From NCBI RefSeq assembly GCF_900128505.1, contig NZ_LT669940.1:1-64000 (forward strand): 64,000 nucleotides of DNA, read 5' to 3'. The stretch comes from Parabacteroides timonensis (lineage in GTDB: Bacteria; Bacteroidota; Bacteroidia; Bacteroidales; Tannerellaceae). The notes below the pieces were generated by a model, which had not been told where the DNA came from, made no database searches, and saw nothing but the letters and a program-made list of their open reading frames with translations. Below, in pieces: positions 43,034 through 51,172 of the stretch. Position numbers and translations under genes: made by a program. Within the stretch, counting starts at the first letter, position 1. The number at the start of each line of letters is the position of its first letter.

Positions 43034-44383
43034 ATGTGCTTTATTGGAATAGATATCGGAACCAGTTCTATCAGTAGTGTTGCTTATGATCTGAAAAAAA
43101 ATAAAATAGAATCGGTCACAATTACCAACGACTCAACGATTGTTTCGGAGGTTCTTTGGGAGAAAACCCAATCTCCCGGCAGAATCATTGAGATCGTGGA
43201 AGAAATAATGGATGATTTCTCTTCGCGTTACCCGGATATTAAAGGCATTGGTGTTACGGGACAAATGCATGGAATACTTTATTTGAATGAACAAGGCGAA
43301 GCGGTCAGTCCACTTTATACCTGGCAGGATGGGAGAGGTAATCAGTTATATCGTGATAATAAGACTTATGCAACTTACTTGTCGGATGAAACAGGCTATG
43401 CGCTGGCAACAGGTTTCGGTCTGGTGACGCATTTCTATAATCAGGTAAATGGGCTGGTTCCCGGTGATGCGAAACAGATCTGTACGATCATGGATTATGT
43501 TGTCATGAAGTTGGCCGGACAGAAAACGCCTCTTACTGATTACTCGAACGGTGCAAGCATCGGCTTTTTCGATACGAAAAATTTGTGCTTTGATCATGCC
43601 GCTTTGGATAAAGTGGGAATAGATCTTTCTATTTTACCGGAATTGTCGGAATCGGCCACTTGTTGTGGTTATAATAAGCAGCAGATACCCGTATATTCAG
43701 CGATAGGAGACAACCAGGCTGCTTTCCTCGGCTCGGTAAAGGATATCCATCATTCAATTCACATAACCGTAGGGACAAGTAGTCAGATCTCTGTTTACTC
43801 GGATAAGTTTATAAAAATACCGGAACTGGATACAAGGCCTTTCCCCGGGGGTGGATACATATTGGTGGGAGCCGCTCTTTGTGGCGGTCAGGCGTTCGTT
43901 TTGTTGAAAAACTTTTTTGAGCAGACTCTACGGTTTTTTTTACCGGCATTATCAGATGAGCAACTCCAGGCCGGCGGTTTGGATTTTTACCAGGTGATGA
44001 CTTCTGTTCCCTATAAAGGAGACGTTAGTGGTCTTCCCATTGTGGAAACTTTATTTGACGGAACCCGTTTTGCTCCGTGCAAACGTGGTCATATTGAAAA
44101 TATATCTCTTTCTAATTTTACTCCGGAAAATTTGATATTGGGTTTTCTGAAAGGCATCAGTCGTGAACTGTATAATTTTTATCAAAGGCTTCCGGAGAAT
44201 ATCCGTCATGAAAAAGATGTTATCGTTGGTTCGGGGAATGCTCTTAAAAGAAATCCGCTCCTGTGTCAGGCATTTGAAGAATTATTCGGATGTAAGTTGT
44301 CTTTTTCTTTGTATCAGGAGGAGGCTGCTTTTGGGGCTTGTTTGAGTGCTGTTAAAGGAGAAGACAGATGTAAAATTGCTTAA
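43034..44383 (+). CDS. FGGY-family carbohydrate kinase, sedoheptulokinase-like
   Basis: Cytoplasmic sugar kinase of 449 residues. The ATPase core motifs are present: GIDIGTSSISSVAYDL at the start, GIGVTGQMHGILYL, the catalytic-Asp block around IGDNQAAFLGS, GTSSQISVYS and VIVGSGNALKRNP. Within FGGY the pattern GxGVxGQMHG...TWQDGR, ATGFG and IxDYVVxxL matches, from memory, sedoheptulokinase (SHPK) better than xylulo-, glycero- or fuculokinase. It should phosphorylate the ketose imported by the MFS permease. The stop codon is followed after 3 bp, in the same frame, by the GH51 fragment, so the cassette boundary lies exactly at its end. Confidence 0.85.
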   Translation: MCFIGIDIGTSSISSVAYDLKKNKIESVTITNDSTIVSEVLWEKTQSPGRIIEIVEEIMDDFSSRYPDIKGIGVTGQMHGILYLNEQGEAVSPLYTWQDGRGNQLYRDNKTYATYLSDETGYALATGFGLVTHFYNQVNGLVPGDAKQICTIMDYVVMKLAGQKTPLTDYSNGASIGFFDTKNLCFDHAALDKVGIDLSILPELSESATCCGYNKQQIPVYSAIGDNQAAFLGSVKDIHHSIHITVGTSSQISVYSDKFIKIPELDTRPFPGGGYILVGAALCGGQAFVLLKNFFEQTLRFFLPALSDEQLQAGGLDFYQVMTSVPYKGDVSGLPIVETLFDGTRFAPCKRGHIENISLSNFTPENLILGFLKGISRELYNFYQRLPENIRHEKDVIVGSGNALKRNPLLCQAFEELFGCKLSFSLYQEEAAFGACLSAVKGEDRCKIA

Positions 44384-44386
44384 AGA

Positions 44387-44764
44387 GTCAGAATTGAGAT
44401 TAAGGGAAATCACTGGAAATGTTATCTGGATAACCAGTTGGAGTATGAATATACTTATCAGCCGGTAATCCGTCATTATGCTGTTTCGGGCTATGATAAG
44501 CAGACTAACGAGGTTGTTATCAAATTGGTGAATGGTGAGAATACGCCGTGGAATATTTCGATCAACCTGTCTAATATGAAATCGGTTCAGTCGGAAGGTA
44601 CGCAGATCACTTTAAGTGGCATGGATCCGGATGATGAGAACAGTTTTGTAAATCCGGAAAAAGTCGTTCCGGTAGAAACCGTCTTGAAAGGAATAAAACC
44701 TTCTTTCGAAATGGTTTGCCGGCCTAATTCATTTACGATCCTGCGAATTCCTTGCGAACATTGA
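44387..44764 (+). pseudogene. Truncated second copy of GH51 3' end (direct repeat copy B)
   Basis: Same orientation as, and about 95% identical over 378 bp to, the last part of the arabinofuranosidase gene at 26879-27256, ending at its own stop. It keeps an open frame (C-terminal beta domain) but has no catalytic domain, signal or start. The upstream junction is 3 bp after the kinase stop and in frame with it. Differences are mostly third-position, so it descends from a functional paralogue and is not a recent copy. It marks the right edge of PUL 2. Confidence 0.9.
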
Positions 44765-44780
44765 TATTGTAAAATAGATG

Positions 44781-44815
44781 AACCCCTAATGTCAGAGAAA
44801 ACATTAGGGGTTTAT
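44781..44815 (+). terminator. Intrinsic terminator after the GH51 fragment
   Basis: Perfect 12-bp stem AACCCCTAATGT (44781-44792) with ACATTAGGGGTT (44801-44812), 8-nt loop, then T-rich sequence. It would end the PUL 2 transcript. Confidence 0.88.
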
Positions 44816-44916
44816 ATTTTTATTAAAAATATCGTTTGATGGTATTGTATATGTAAAAAGGACACTCTACATTTGCCGGCCATTATCGATATATTAATAA
44901 GCAAATATCTACTTCT

Positions 44917-45852
44917 ATGAATGCAAAGGTAAAAGGATACGTATTGGGGGCCATAGCTGCCGCCACTTACGGCATGAATCCTCTTTTTGCTCTTCCCCTT
45001 TATAAAGCGGGAATGGATCCTGATTCTGTATTGTTTTTCAGATACTTGTTTGCCATTCCGGCATTGGGTGTTATGCTTAAAGCAAGAGGACGAAACTTTA
45101 AATTATGCCGGAGAGACCTCGTTCCGTTGATTGTCCTTGGATTCCTGGTCGCTTTTTCTTCGCTTGCCCTGTTCCAGAGTTATAATTACATGGAAGCCGG
45201 TATTGCATCGACCTTGTTGTTTGTTTATCCGATCATGGTTGCCCTGATCATGTCGGTGCTTTTTAAGGAGAAATTGACCTTGCAGACTATTCTTTGTATT
45301 TTCCTGGCATTAGGTGGTATAGGTTTGCTCTACCAAACCGGTAGCGGTGCGACACTTAGTACGATGGGTGTCCTTCTGGTTATGGGATCGGCGCTCAGTT
45401 ACGCAATTTATATCGTTGGTGTGAACCGGCCGAGATTGAAGGATATAGCGACTCTTAAACTGACTTTTTATGTCTTGCTTTTCGGTGTTTTGCTTTTCCT
45501 GATCCGTGTGGATTTCGGGCAGAGCCTGCATATTCCCAACGACTGGTACCTGTGGGGTAATCTGATCGCTTTGGCTATCTTTCCCACCGCAATATCATTC
45601 CTGTGTACCACTCAGGCCATACAGTATATCGGTTCAACCCCGACAGCCATCCTCGGTGCGTTGGAACCTCTGACAGCTGTCTTTTTCGGTGTGACCATTT
45701 TCGGTGAAGTACTGACACCCAGATTGGGTTGTGGAATCGTGATGATCATCCTGGCTGTAACACTCATTATCGCCGGAAGTAATATCACAACCTATCTGAT
45801 CCGTTTCAGGAAATTGTTTCCCCGGCTTCCGTTCAAGAAAAGGAGTGCTTGA
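44917..45852 (+). CDS. DMT-superfamily permease (EamA domains)
   Basis: Inner-membrane protein of 311 residues with ten predicted segments in two EamA repeats (about 5-135 and 145-285). Typical features are YGMNPLFALPLY, FRYLFAIPALG, SYNYMEAGIASTLLFVYPIMVALIMS and the late GALEPLTAVFFGVTIFGE. The family exports or imports metabolites such as amino acids or nucleoside-type compounds; the substrate is unknown. It is a single-gene unit after a strong terminator and marks the return from PUL 2 to other content. Confidence 0.88.
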   Translation: MNAKVKGYVLGAIAAATYGMNPLFALPLYKAGMDPDSVLFFRYLFAIPALGVMLKARGRNFKLCRRDLVPLIVLGFLVAFSSLALFQSYNYMEAGIASTLLFVYPIMVALIMSVLFKEKLTLQTILCIFLALGGIGLLYQTGSGATLSTMGVLLVMGSALSYAIYIVGVNRPRLKDIATLKLTFYVLLFGVLLFLIRVDFGQSLHIPNDWYLWGNLIALAIFPTAISFLCTTQAIQYIGSTPTAILGALEPLTAVFFGVTIFGEVLTPRLGCGIVMIILAVTLIIAGSNITTYLIRFRKLFPRLPFKKRSA

Positions 45853-46430
45853 ATAAAGAATCGTTACGTGTATTGAGTTTAGAGAAGGAAAATATCAAAA
45901 TGTAAAATGATGTCCTTTTTCTATAGGCTGTATGTGGCCCCGTTCGGCATTGTGCGTTTTTATTTGCTTTACGCGTATGACAAGAATGTCATTGTGTAGA
46001 TATATACTCGATAATTATTTCTTTGTGGTTTCTGCAGAATTCGTTATTCGGAATCTTGGGTTGGGATGGCTGTTATTTGTGTCGATTTGCTTTGTCGTGT
46101 CTGTTCATGTATTTGCTCCTTCTGTAAAAGAAATATGTTATAAAGTATGTATTTGGGCGTAAAAATACTAGCTGAAAAAGATTTTTCCGGGTGTAATTAA
46201 CAAATATTTACTCTTCGATAAAGGCTAACTTTGTTTTAAATGAAAAAAATTTCGTTTTAAACGAAGTTGTAATTCCTTTTAAATGAAAATTCTGGATTGA
46301 TCTAAGTTGGATTAATGTTAAATATTGTATTTTATCCTCATCTGGCTTGGTTGTTTTAGTAAAAGGAGTTGATTTTATAATTGTCTAAAACGATGCATTT
46401 TGTCAGTTTTTATGGAAGAAATGTATCTTA
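45853..46430. other. AT-rich gene-free stretch before the IS66 remnant
   Basis: 578 bp with no gene I can support. It holds three TTTTAAA(T/C)GAA-type repeats at about 46233-46287, one of them a perfect palindrome (46251-46265). An ORF at 45932-46162 (76 codons, Cys- and Phe-rich) looks like a chance reading frame. Confidence 0.4.
46233..46287 (+). promoter_or_regulatory. Three TTTTAAAyGA repeats at 21-22-bp spacing
   Basis: TTTTAAATGA begins at 46234 and at 46277; TTTTAAACGA begins at 46255 and is part of the palindrome TTCGTTT-T-AAACGAA (46251-46265). The spacings are 21 and 22 bp, two helical turns, as expected for adjacent protein sites on one DNA face. Confidence 0.4.
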
Positions 46431-46646
46431 TTGCTGTTTTGCGGAAACGCAATCAAATACACTTACGAGATTTACCTCCGATTGATCAGATACCATCTGG
46501 ATGGCAAGTATCTGATTGAGAATAATCTGGCAGAAAATGCTGCCGTCATCTATTCTTTGATGAGCTGCTGTAAAGCAGGAGAAGTAAACTTTAGAGAATG
46601 GCTGGTGTATGTCCTGAAGAATATATATGGCTATGACAGTTCATAA
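46431..46646 (+). pseudogene. IS66-family transposase remnant (C-terminal, internally deleted)
   Basis: The translation contains KYTYEIYLRLIRYHLDGKYLIENNLAENA, the C-terminal catalytic block of IS66 transposases with the last acidic residue region, joined directly to AVIYSLMSCCKAGEVNFREWLVYVLKNI, their tail. The normally intervening RPxALGRKN...FxGS segment is missing, so this is a deleted relic, not an active transposase. No inverted repeats or partner ORFs remain. It shows that an insertion sequence once landed at the edge of the accessory stretch. Confidence 0.8.
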
Positions 46647-46798
46647 TTATCAACCGTTGATTAGTCGCCATAGTAATTCAAATTAGTACGTATAGTAATT
46701 GCAAATAGATAGGCTGGAAAATATAATATCTTCTCATTGTTTGCATATTATAATATTTATTGTACTTTGCACTTTGAATGACACACACAAGTATTGAT

Positions 46799-48409
46799 AT
46801 GAAAAACGCCTTACTATTATTTATTTTGTCTTGTTTGTTCTTTTCCTGTAAAAAGAACAGTGAAATCCGTTCGAAAATAAAAGAAGCGGAAGAATTGATC
46901 TGGATTGAACAGCCGGATAGTGCTTTCTCGCTTCTGGAAGGTATTACGAACCCGGATGTTCTGAATGATAAAGCATTTGCTCATTTCTGTTTGATTTATG
47001 CCGGACTGTCTGAACAGTTGGGTGAAGATATGCCGTTTGTCCCGCAGATGGAACGAGCAAATGGGTATTATGAAAAGTATGGCTCTCCGGAAGAAAAGAT
47101 GAATTGTTTGCTGTACTTGGGGATGTCTTATGAAGAGGAAACGGATTTCGAATGGGCGATGAAATCGTATTTACAGGCGGTGGAGATGGCGAAAGTAGAG
47201 AAAAAATATTTGTTGGCAGGGAAATTGTATAACAAGATTGCCGGATTGCATGATTTTGATGATAATTATGATGAGGCAGAACGTTGCCAATTGTTGAGTG
47301 GTGAATCTTACTTAAAAGGGAATGATAGCGTGAATTATATTTATTCGCTTCGGAATATAGGGTGGCTTCATGTGCTAAAAGAAGAATATAGAGAGGCTTC
47401 GGAGTATTTCCAGAATGCTTATAGATTAGCTTTGCCTTTGAATGACTCGTTGTTGCTAAGCTCTTTAACGAATCGGTTAGGGAATAATTATAAAGAAATG
47501 AATAGCTATTCATTGGCAGAAAATTATTTGTTCAAATCGATTGCTTATGATGAAGCAGGGAGTGGGCCAACTTATTTAGCATTGGCTAATTTGTTTACAA
47601 AAAAAGGAGAATATGATAAAGCACGTGAATATATAGAAATGGCTATTTTGCATAAAACGACTGACCGACCACTGACCGGTGGAATATTATACAGATCGTA
47701 TATACTGGAAAAAGAGTTGGGTAATTACTCTTTGTCGTTGGACTATTATGAACGTTTTAACCATTTTGCTGATTCCATTGCTGAATTACAAGCGAAAACA
47801 GATGTGCTAAAAGCAGAAAAACGATATGAATATGTTGAGGTTTTGAATGAAAATACGAAATTGGAGTTGGAATATTATCGTTTTTTTGTTGGTAGTATTT
47901 TTATGTTTTTGATATTTGTTATTCTTGTCGTTAAGTATAGATATAGTCTTACTAAAAAAAATGAGAAGTTGAGAAATAAACAAAAGGAAATAAATAATGT
48001 ATTGCAGGAGAAAGAATATGCAGTGCAGGGATTAAGTGAAAAAATATCAGGTATTCGAAAGGGTATATTAGAGAATTCTGATGTGTATAAAAAAATGATT
48101 CAGAATGCCCAATCAATAGAGAAAGCTAAAAAGAATCTGTTGACGGATCAGGAATGGCAGGCATTGTATGAGCTATTACGAATGGCATATCCGTTTTTTA
48201 TGGATGGCCTACAAAAGAAATTCCTTGGTTTGACTGAGACAGAAAAGCGTTTTTGTTGTTTACTGAAACTAAGTTTTAATAATCAGCAGTTGGCTGTCTT
48301 TTTAAATATACAACCAACATCTGTCGATCGTAAGCGTTATAGGATCCGGAAAAAGGGAAATTTGGAAAATACAGAAACAACCTTGGAAGAAGTTATTGCA
48401 GGGCTTTAA
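46799..48409 (+). CDS. Membrane-tethered TPR protein with C-terminal HTH (one-component regulator)
   Basis: Protein of 536 residues. The N-terminus is a lipoprotein-like signal (ILSCLFFSCKKN). Residues about 25-345 are tetratricopeptide-type helical repeats (MNCLLYLGMSYEEETDFEWAMKSYLQAV and similar). One membrane segment follows (about 365-387, FFVGSIFMFLIFVILVV), then a coiled coil (about 390-435). A C-terminal LuxR/GerE-like HTH ends it (LTETEKRFCCLLKLSFNNQQLAVFLNIQPTSVDRKRYRIRKK). The layout is an extracytoplasmic sensor with a cytoplasmic DNA-binding end, a regulator type common in Bacteroidetes. I use ATG 46799 (MKNALLLF). It probably controls the DUF3244 and lipoprotein genes that follow. 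Confidence 0.85.
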   Translation: MKNALLLFILSCLFFSCKKNSEIRSKIKEAEELIWIEQPDSAFSLLEGITNPDVLNDKAFAHFCLIYAGLSEQLGEDMPFVPQMERANGYYEKYGSPEEKMNCLLYLGMSYEEETDFEWAMKSYLQAVEMAKVEKKYLLAGKLYNKIAGLHDFDDNYDEAERCQLLSGESYLKGNDSVNYIYSLRNIGWLHVLKEEYREASEYFQNAYRLALPLNDSLLLSSLTNRLGNNYKEMNSYSLAENYLFKSIAYDEAGSGPTYLALANLFTKKGEYDKAREYIEMAILHKTTDRPLTGGILYRSYILEKELGNYSLSLDYYERFNHFADSIAELQAKTDVLKAEKRYEYVEVLNENTKLELEYYRFFVGSIFMFLIFVILVVKYRYSLTKKNEKLRNKQKEINNVLQEKEYAVQGLSEKISGIRKGILENSDVYKKMIQNAQSIEKAKKNLLTDQEWQALYELLRMAYPFFMDGLQKKFLGLTETEKRFCCLLKLSFNNQQLAVFLNIQPTSVDRKRYRIRKKGNLENTETTLEEVIAGL

Positions 48410-48570
48410 ATATTACTTCGAGATGGATTAAACACCCTCTGTACATATGTAACCATGTGTGTAGAGAGTGTTTGTTGTTTTATAATCAGCCTGTTAGCTC
48501 GTTTTGTGAAATTGATACTCTGTACATGCTATTTACTGTTTTGCATTGATCGTTTTGTTAATAGACTCCA

Positions 48571-48578
48571 TACCTTTG
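48571..48578 (+). promoter_or_regulatory. Putative -7 box (TACCTTTG) of the DUF3244 gene
   Basis: TACCTTTG lies 26 bp before the ATG at 48605; a TTG 22 bp upstream could serve as -33. It supports the short start for the DUF3244 protein. Confidence 0.5.
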
Positions 48579-48604
48579 CTGTCGGAAATAAAACAATTAG
48601 AATA

Positions 48605-48940
48605 ATGAAAAGATTTTTATTAATTATGGTGTTGTTATGTGTAACAATGGCTGGTTTTGCAAAGAGGGAAAAGATCGATTTAATGGATCAAGCACGGTCT
48701 TTAATGCCTTCGATCGAAGCGTATATCGATGATCGAATGTTAGAGTTGGAAATTTCAGAAGACTTGGGAACATTGGATATATTAATAAAAGATGTTTCTG
48801 GGAATGTGGTTTTCAGTTCAGTAATTGATGGAAATCATGTTGCTATTCCTCTGGGTTTGGATTTGAAAAAAGGAGACTATGTGCTTATCATTGTAAATAA
48901 AGAAAATATTCTTGTGGGGAACTTTTCTATAGAAGAATAA
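48605..48940 (+). CDS. DUF3244-type small exported protein
   Basis: Exported protein of 111 residues with a signal peptide (LLIMVLLCVTMAGFAKRE). The mature part is one small beta-sandwich (MLELEISEDLGTLDILIKDVSGNVVFSSVIDG...GDYVLIIVNKENILVGNFSIEE), the DUF3244 pattern seen in many Bacteroides secreted proteins, often beside proteases or regulators. I use ATG 48605, because the upstream extension is hydrophobic and Cys-rich and covers the promoter. No function is known. It follows the TPR/HTH regulator and may be its target. Confidence 0.75.
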   Translation: MKRFLLIMVLLCVTMAGFAKREKIDLMDQARSLMPSIEAYIDDRMLELEISEDLGTLDILIKDVSGNVVFSSVIDGNHVAIPLGLDLKKGDYVLIIVNKENILVGNFSIEE

Positions 48941-49015
48941 TTACTTGCTTTGGGTAAGTTAGAATTGCAAGGTTTTTTGATATAATATAAAAATTACTAA
49001 CTAATTATTAATGAA

Positions 49016-50236
49016 ATGAATGTATTTAAATTATGCGTAGCCACAGTATTTTGCTTTACGATGGCTTCTTGTTCAAATGAAGACTTAGACAGTGTCTCTG
49101 TTCCAGACCAATTGCCTAAAACAAAATCTGTGGAGAATGTGATAGAGTTATCTACTGTGGCTCAGTTGTTAGCTTCTATGGAAATCGATCAGACAGTAAT
49201 GAATGAAGTTAAAATGGGAGTAGATCGTTCTTTAGCTTATGGTTTGGATGAAGAATATCGGTTTACTGATATGTTATGGCCCACTTCAAGTAAATTATTG
49301 CGGACTACGAATAATTATTCTTTTGTGGAAAAATTGAAAAATATATTAGAATCTTCTTCAATTGTGGAAGCTTATGGATTAAAATCTCCGGATATTCTTG
49401 ATTATTTGTCTGAAAATGATGTTCAGATATATTGGCCTTATTCTAAAGCGTGGGATGGTAGGACGAAGCCTATCATTACATATCTTTTAGATGGTGATGA
49501 GAATTATAGATTGGGGTATATGATAAATGAAACCTCTAATATAGATACTATCAGTTTAGATAAAGAATTTGTAAAGACGCATCCGGTCTGGATAATAAGT
49601 AAGAATAATACTCCTTATGATGAGTTACCTAATTTTGAAAATGGGGAATATGTTAATAAAGATGGTGTATTTTTTTATAGTGAAGTGGCCAATCAATGGT
49701 TAAAAGAAAAGACTAGAGATGTGAGAACTTCACCAGGGACTGTTCCTGGATATATGCCAGGAAGTGCTGTTTATATTGGATCTATTAATTCTAAGAATAA
49801 TCATGATGGAGGATTAGCAGGAGGACCTGAGTTTGATTTTATTTGGTGTCATGTAGGCCAGCCTATATCTGGTCCAGATCCTATTCCTTTTGTTAATAGA
49901 TATAGAATTAATGTTTCAAAATCTGATGTTGGGACGGCAAAACAAATTGATCTGTGTATTCAGCCTAATTGGACACCTCAAGAAATAGATAATGCTTTAA
50001 TTGTAATTGAAAAAGATGGTGGTAAAGATAAAAATAGAAGTGTTTCTTTGAAATATAATTATATGGGAAAAATTCTTCCGGTTAATGTATCATATAAATA
50101 TGAGAAAAGGGATGACTTCATTTTAGATAAAATTTTTAATCGTACAGATATATTTGGCGATAATAATAAAACCACAGAAGGTGCTTGGAGACAATATAAT
50201 GGTGACGAGTTTTGGGTTACTTTGCCAACGAAATGA
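49016..50236 (+). CDS. Unrecognised AT-rich lipoprotein, 406 aa
   Basis: I do not recognise this family. It is a lipoprotein of 406 residues (lipobox FTMASCSNED, Cys at about 19). The middle has DVQIYWPYSKAWDG and ITYLLDGDENYRLGYM, the C-terminal half GGPEFDFIWCHVGQPISGPDP and VEKDGGKDKNRSVSL-like beta-rich sequence. Base composition is clearly more AT-rich than in the flanking housekeeping genes, with many AAT/ATA/TTA codons, which suggests transfer from elsewhere. The gene lies 75 bp after DUF3244. A surface-exposed product is likely. Confidence 0.7.
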   Translation: MNVFKLCVATVFCFTMASCSNEDLDSVSVPDQLPKTKSVENVIELSTVAQLLASMEIDQTVMNEVKMGVDRSLAYGLDEEYRFTDMLWPTSSKLLRTTNNYSFVEKLKNILESSSIVEAYGLKSPDILDYLSENDVQIYWPYSKAWDGRTKPIITYLLDGDENYRLGYMINETSNIDTISLDKEFVKTHPVWIISKNNTPYDELPNFENGEYVNKDGVFFYSEVANQWLKEKTRDVRTSPGTVPGYMPGSAVYIGSINSKNNHDGGLAGGPEFDFIWCHVGQPISGPDPIPFVNRYRINVSKSDVGTAKQIDLCIQPNWTPQEIDNALIVIEKDGGKDKNRSVSLKYNYMGKILPVNVSYKYEKRDDFILDKIFNRTDIFGDNNKTTEGAWRQYNGDEFWVTLPTK

Positions 50237-50541
50237 AATAATTGATACAGTTAATAGGAACTTCTTGGATTCAGAATTGTTTAATATAAGTTGCATTCGT
50301 TTAAACTTTTTCTGTTGGCTATAAATTTGATCTTATTAATACTCATGAATTTAAAGTATGAATTGAAAAGTAGGTTTAACATTTGAAGAGTGATCGGTGG
50401 TTTCAAAAAATCAGATAACTGTGGTGTGACTTTTGGAGAACCCAGTGTTATACTTCGATTATTTTCTTTATACAATATAATAGTCTTGTGGTCGTTCTTA
50501 ATAAACGAGACACTTTTAAGTCATGTATTAATATAAATATA
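50237..50541. other. Gene-free spacer
   Basis: 305 AT-rich bases between the lipoprotein and the small barrel gene. I see no convincing promoter, terminator or small gene here. Confidence 0.4.
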
Positions 50542-51003
50542 ATGAAAAAGACACTAGTATTAATTGGCATTACATTATGCTCTATTTTTAATTATGTACA
50601 AGCTGCCGATATCGAAGCTCGTACCGGAGTAATGGCTGGCGATGTATGGGGACTCCATGCAGGAGCCTATATAAATTTCCCACAATCAAAGTTATTTTCG
50701 ATTCAGACCGGATTGTTGTTACATACAGCTAATCAGTGGTCAGTTAGAAATACGGATACGTGGGATATCGATTTTAATGTTCCTGTTTATGCTTCATTCC
50801 ATATCCCTTTAAGTGAGAAAACGAATCTCCGTTTGAATGGCGGTGCGTATATAGGTACCGGAAGTTCGTGGCAAATAGGAGCGACGGCAGATGTTGGTGT
50901 GGAAGTGAAACGGTTGTTTGTAGGTGTAAGTTGTTTCCAGAACTGCATTAATAATCAGGAGTTCTTATTGGGAATATCTGTCGGCTATAAATTCCATTTA
51001 TAA
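50542..51003 (+). CDS. Small outer-membrane beta-barrel-like protein
   Basis: Exported protein of 153 residues with a signal peptide ending YVQAAD. The mature part shows alternating hydrophobic and polar strands with glycines and terminal aromatic residues (ARTGVMAGDVWGLHAGAYINF, FSIQTGLLLHTANQWS, NLRLNGGAYIGTGSSWQIGATADVGVEV) and ends LLGISVGYKFHL, as expected for an eight-stranded PorT/OmpA-like barrel. I start at ATG 50542 (MKKTLVL). The function is unknown. A strong terminator follows. Confidence 0.75.
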   Translation: MKKTLVLIGITLCSIFNYVQAADIEARTGVMAGDVWGLHAGAYINFPQSKLFSIQTGLLLHTANQWSVRNTDTWDIDFNVPVYASFHIPLSEKTNLRLNGGAYIGTGSSWQIGATADVGVEVKRLFVGVSCFQNCINNQEFLLGISVGYKFHL

Positions 51004-51066
51004 TTAACTTGGTTTGCTATAAAGGGGTTTAATATCAAAGCCTGTGAAGATCTTGTAACAATAAGG

Positions 51067-51101
51067 CAACAACACTTCGTTTGGGATGAAGTGTTGTTGT
51101 T
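51067..51101 (+). terminator. Intrinsic terminator before recG
   Basis: Perfect 12-bp stem CAACAACACTTC (51067-51078) with GAAGTGTTGTTG (51088-51099), 9-nt loop, followed by T-rich sequence. Confidence 0.85.
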
Positions 51102-51172
51102 TATTTCTCTGTTGGTTATAAATTTGCATTATGACCATAAAAATAATAAATTCGCTGTCCAAATAGACAGCT

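Noticed and set aside
27354..44383. Standard Bacteroides fructan PUL with hybrid two-component sensor
   Set aside because: No such sensor and no PfkB fructokinase are present; regulator and kinase belong to other families.
45932..46162. 76-codon ORF rich in Cys and Phe after the DMT permease gene
   Set aside because: No recognisable domain, poor start context and composition like non-coding AT-rich DNA; a chance ORF is more likely.
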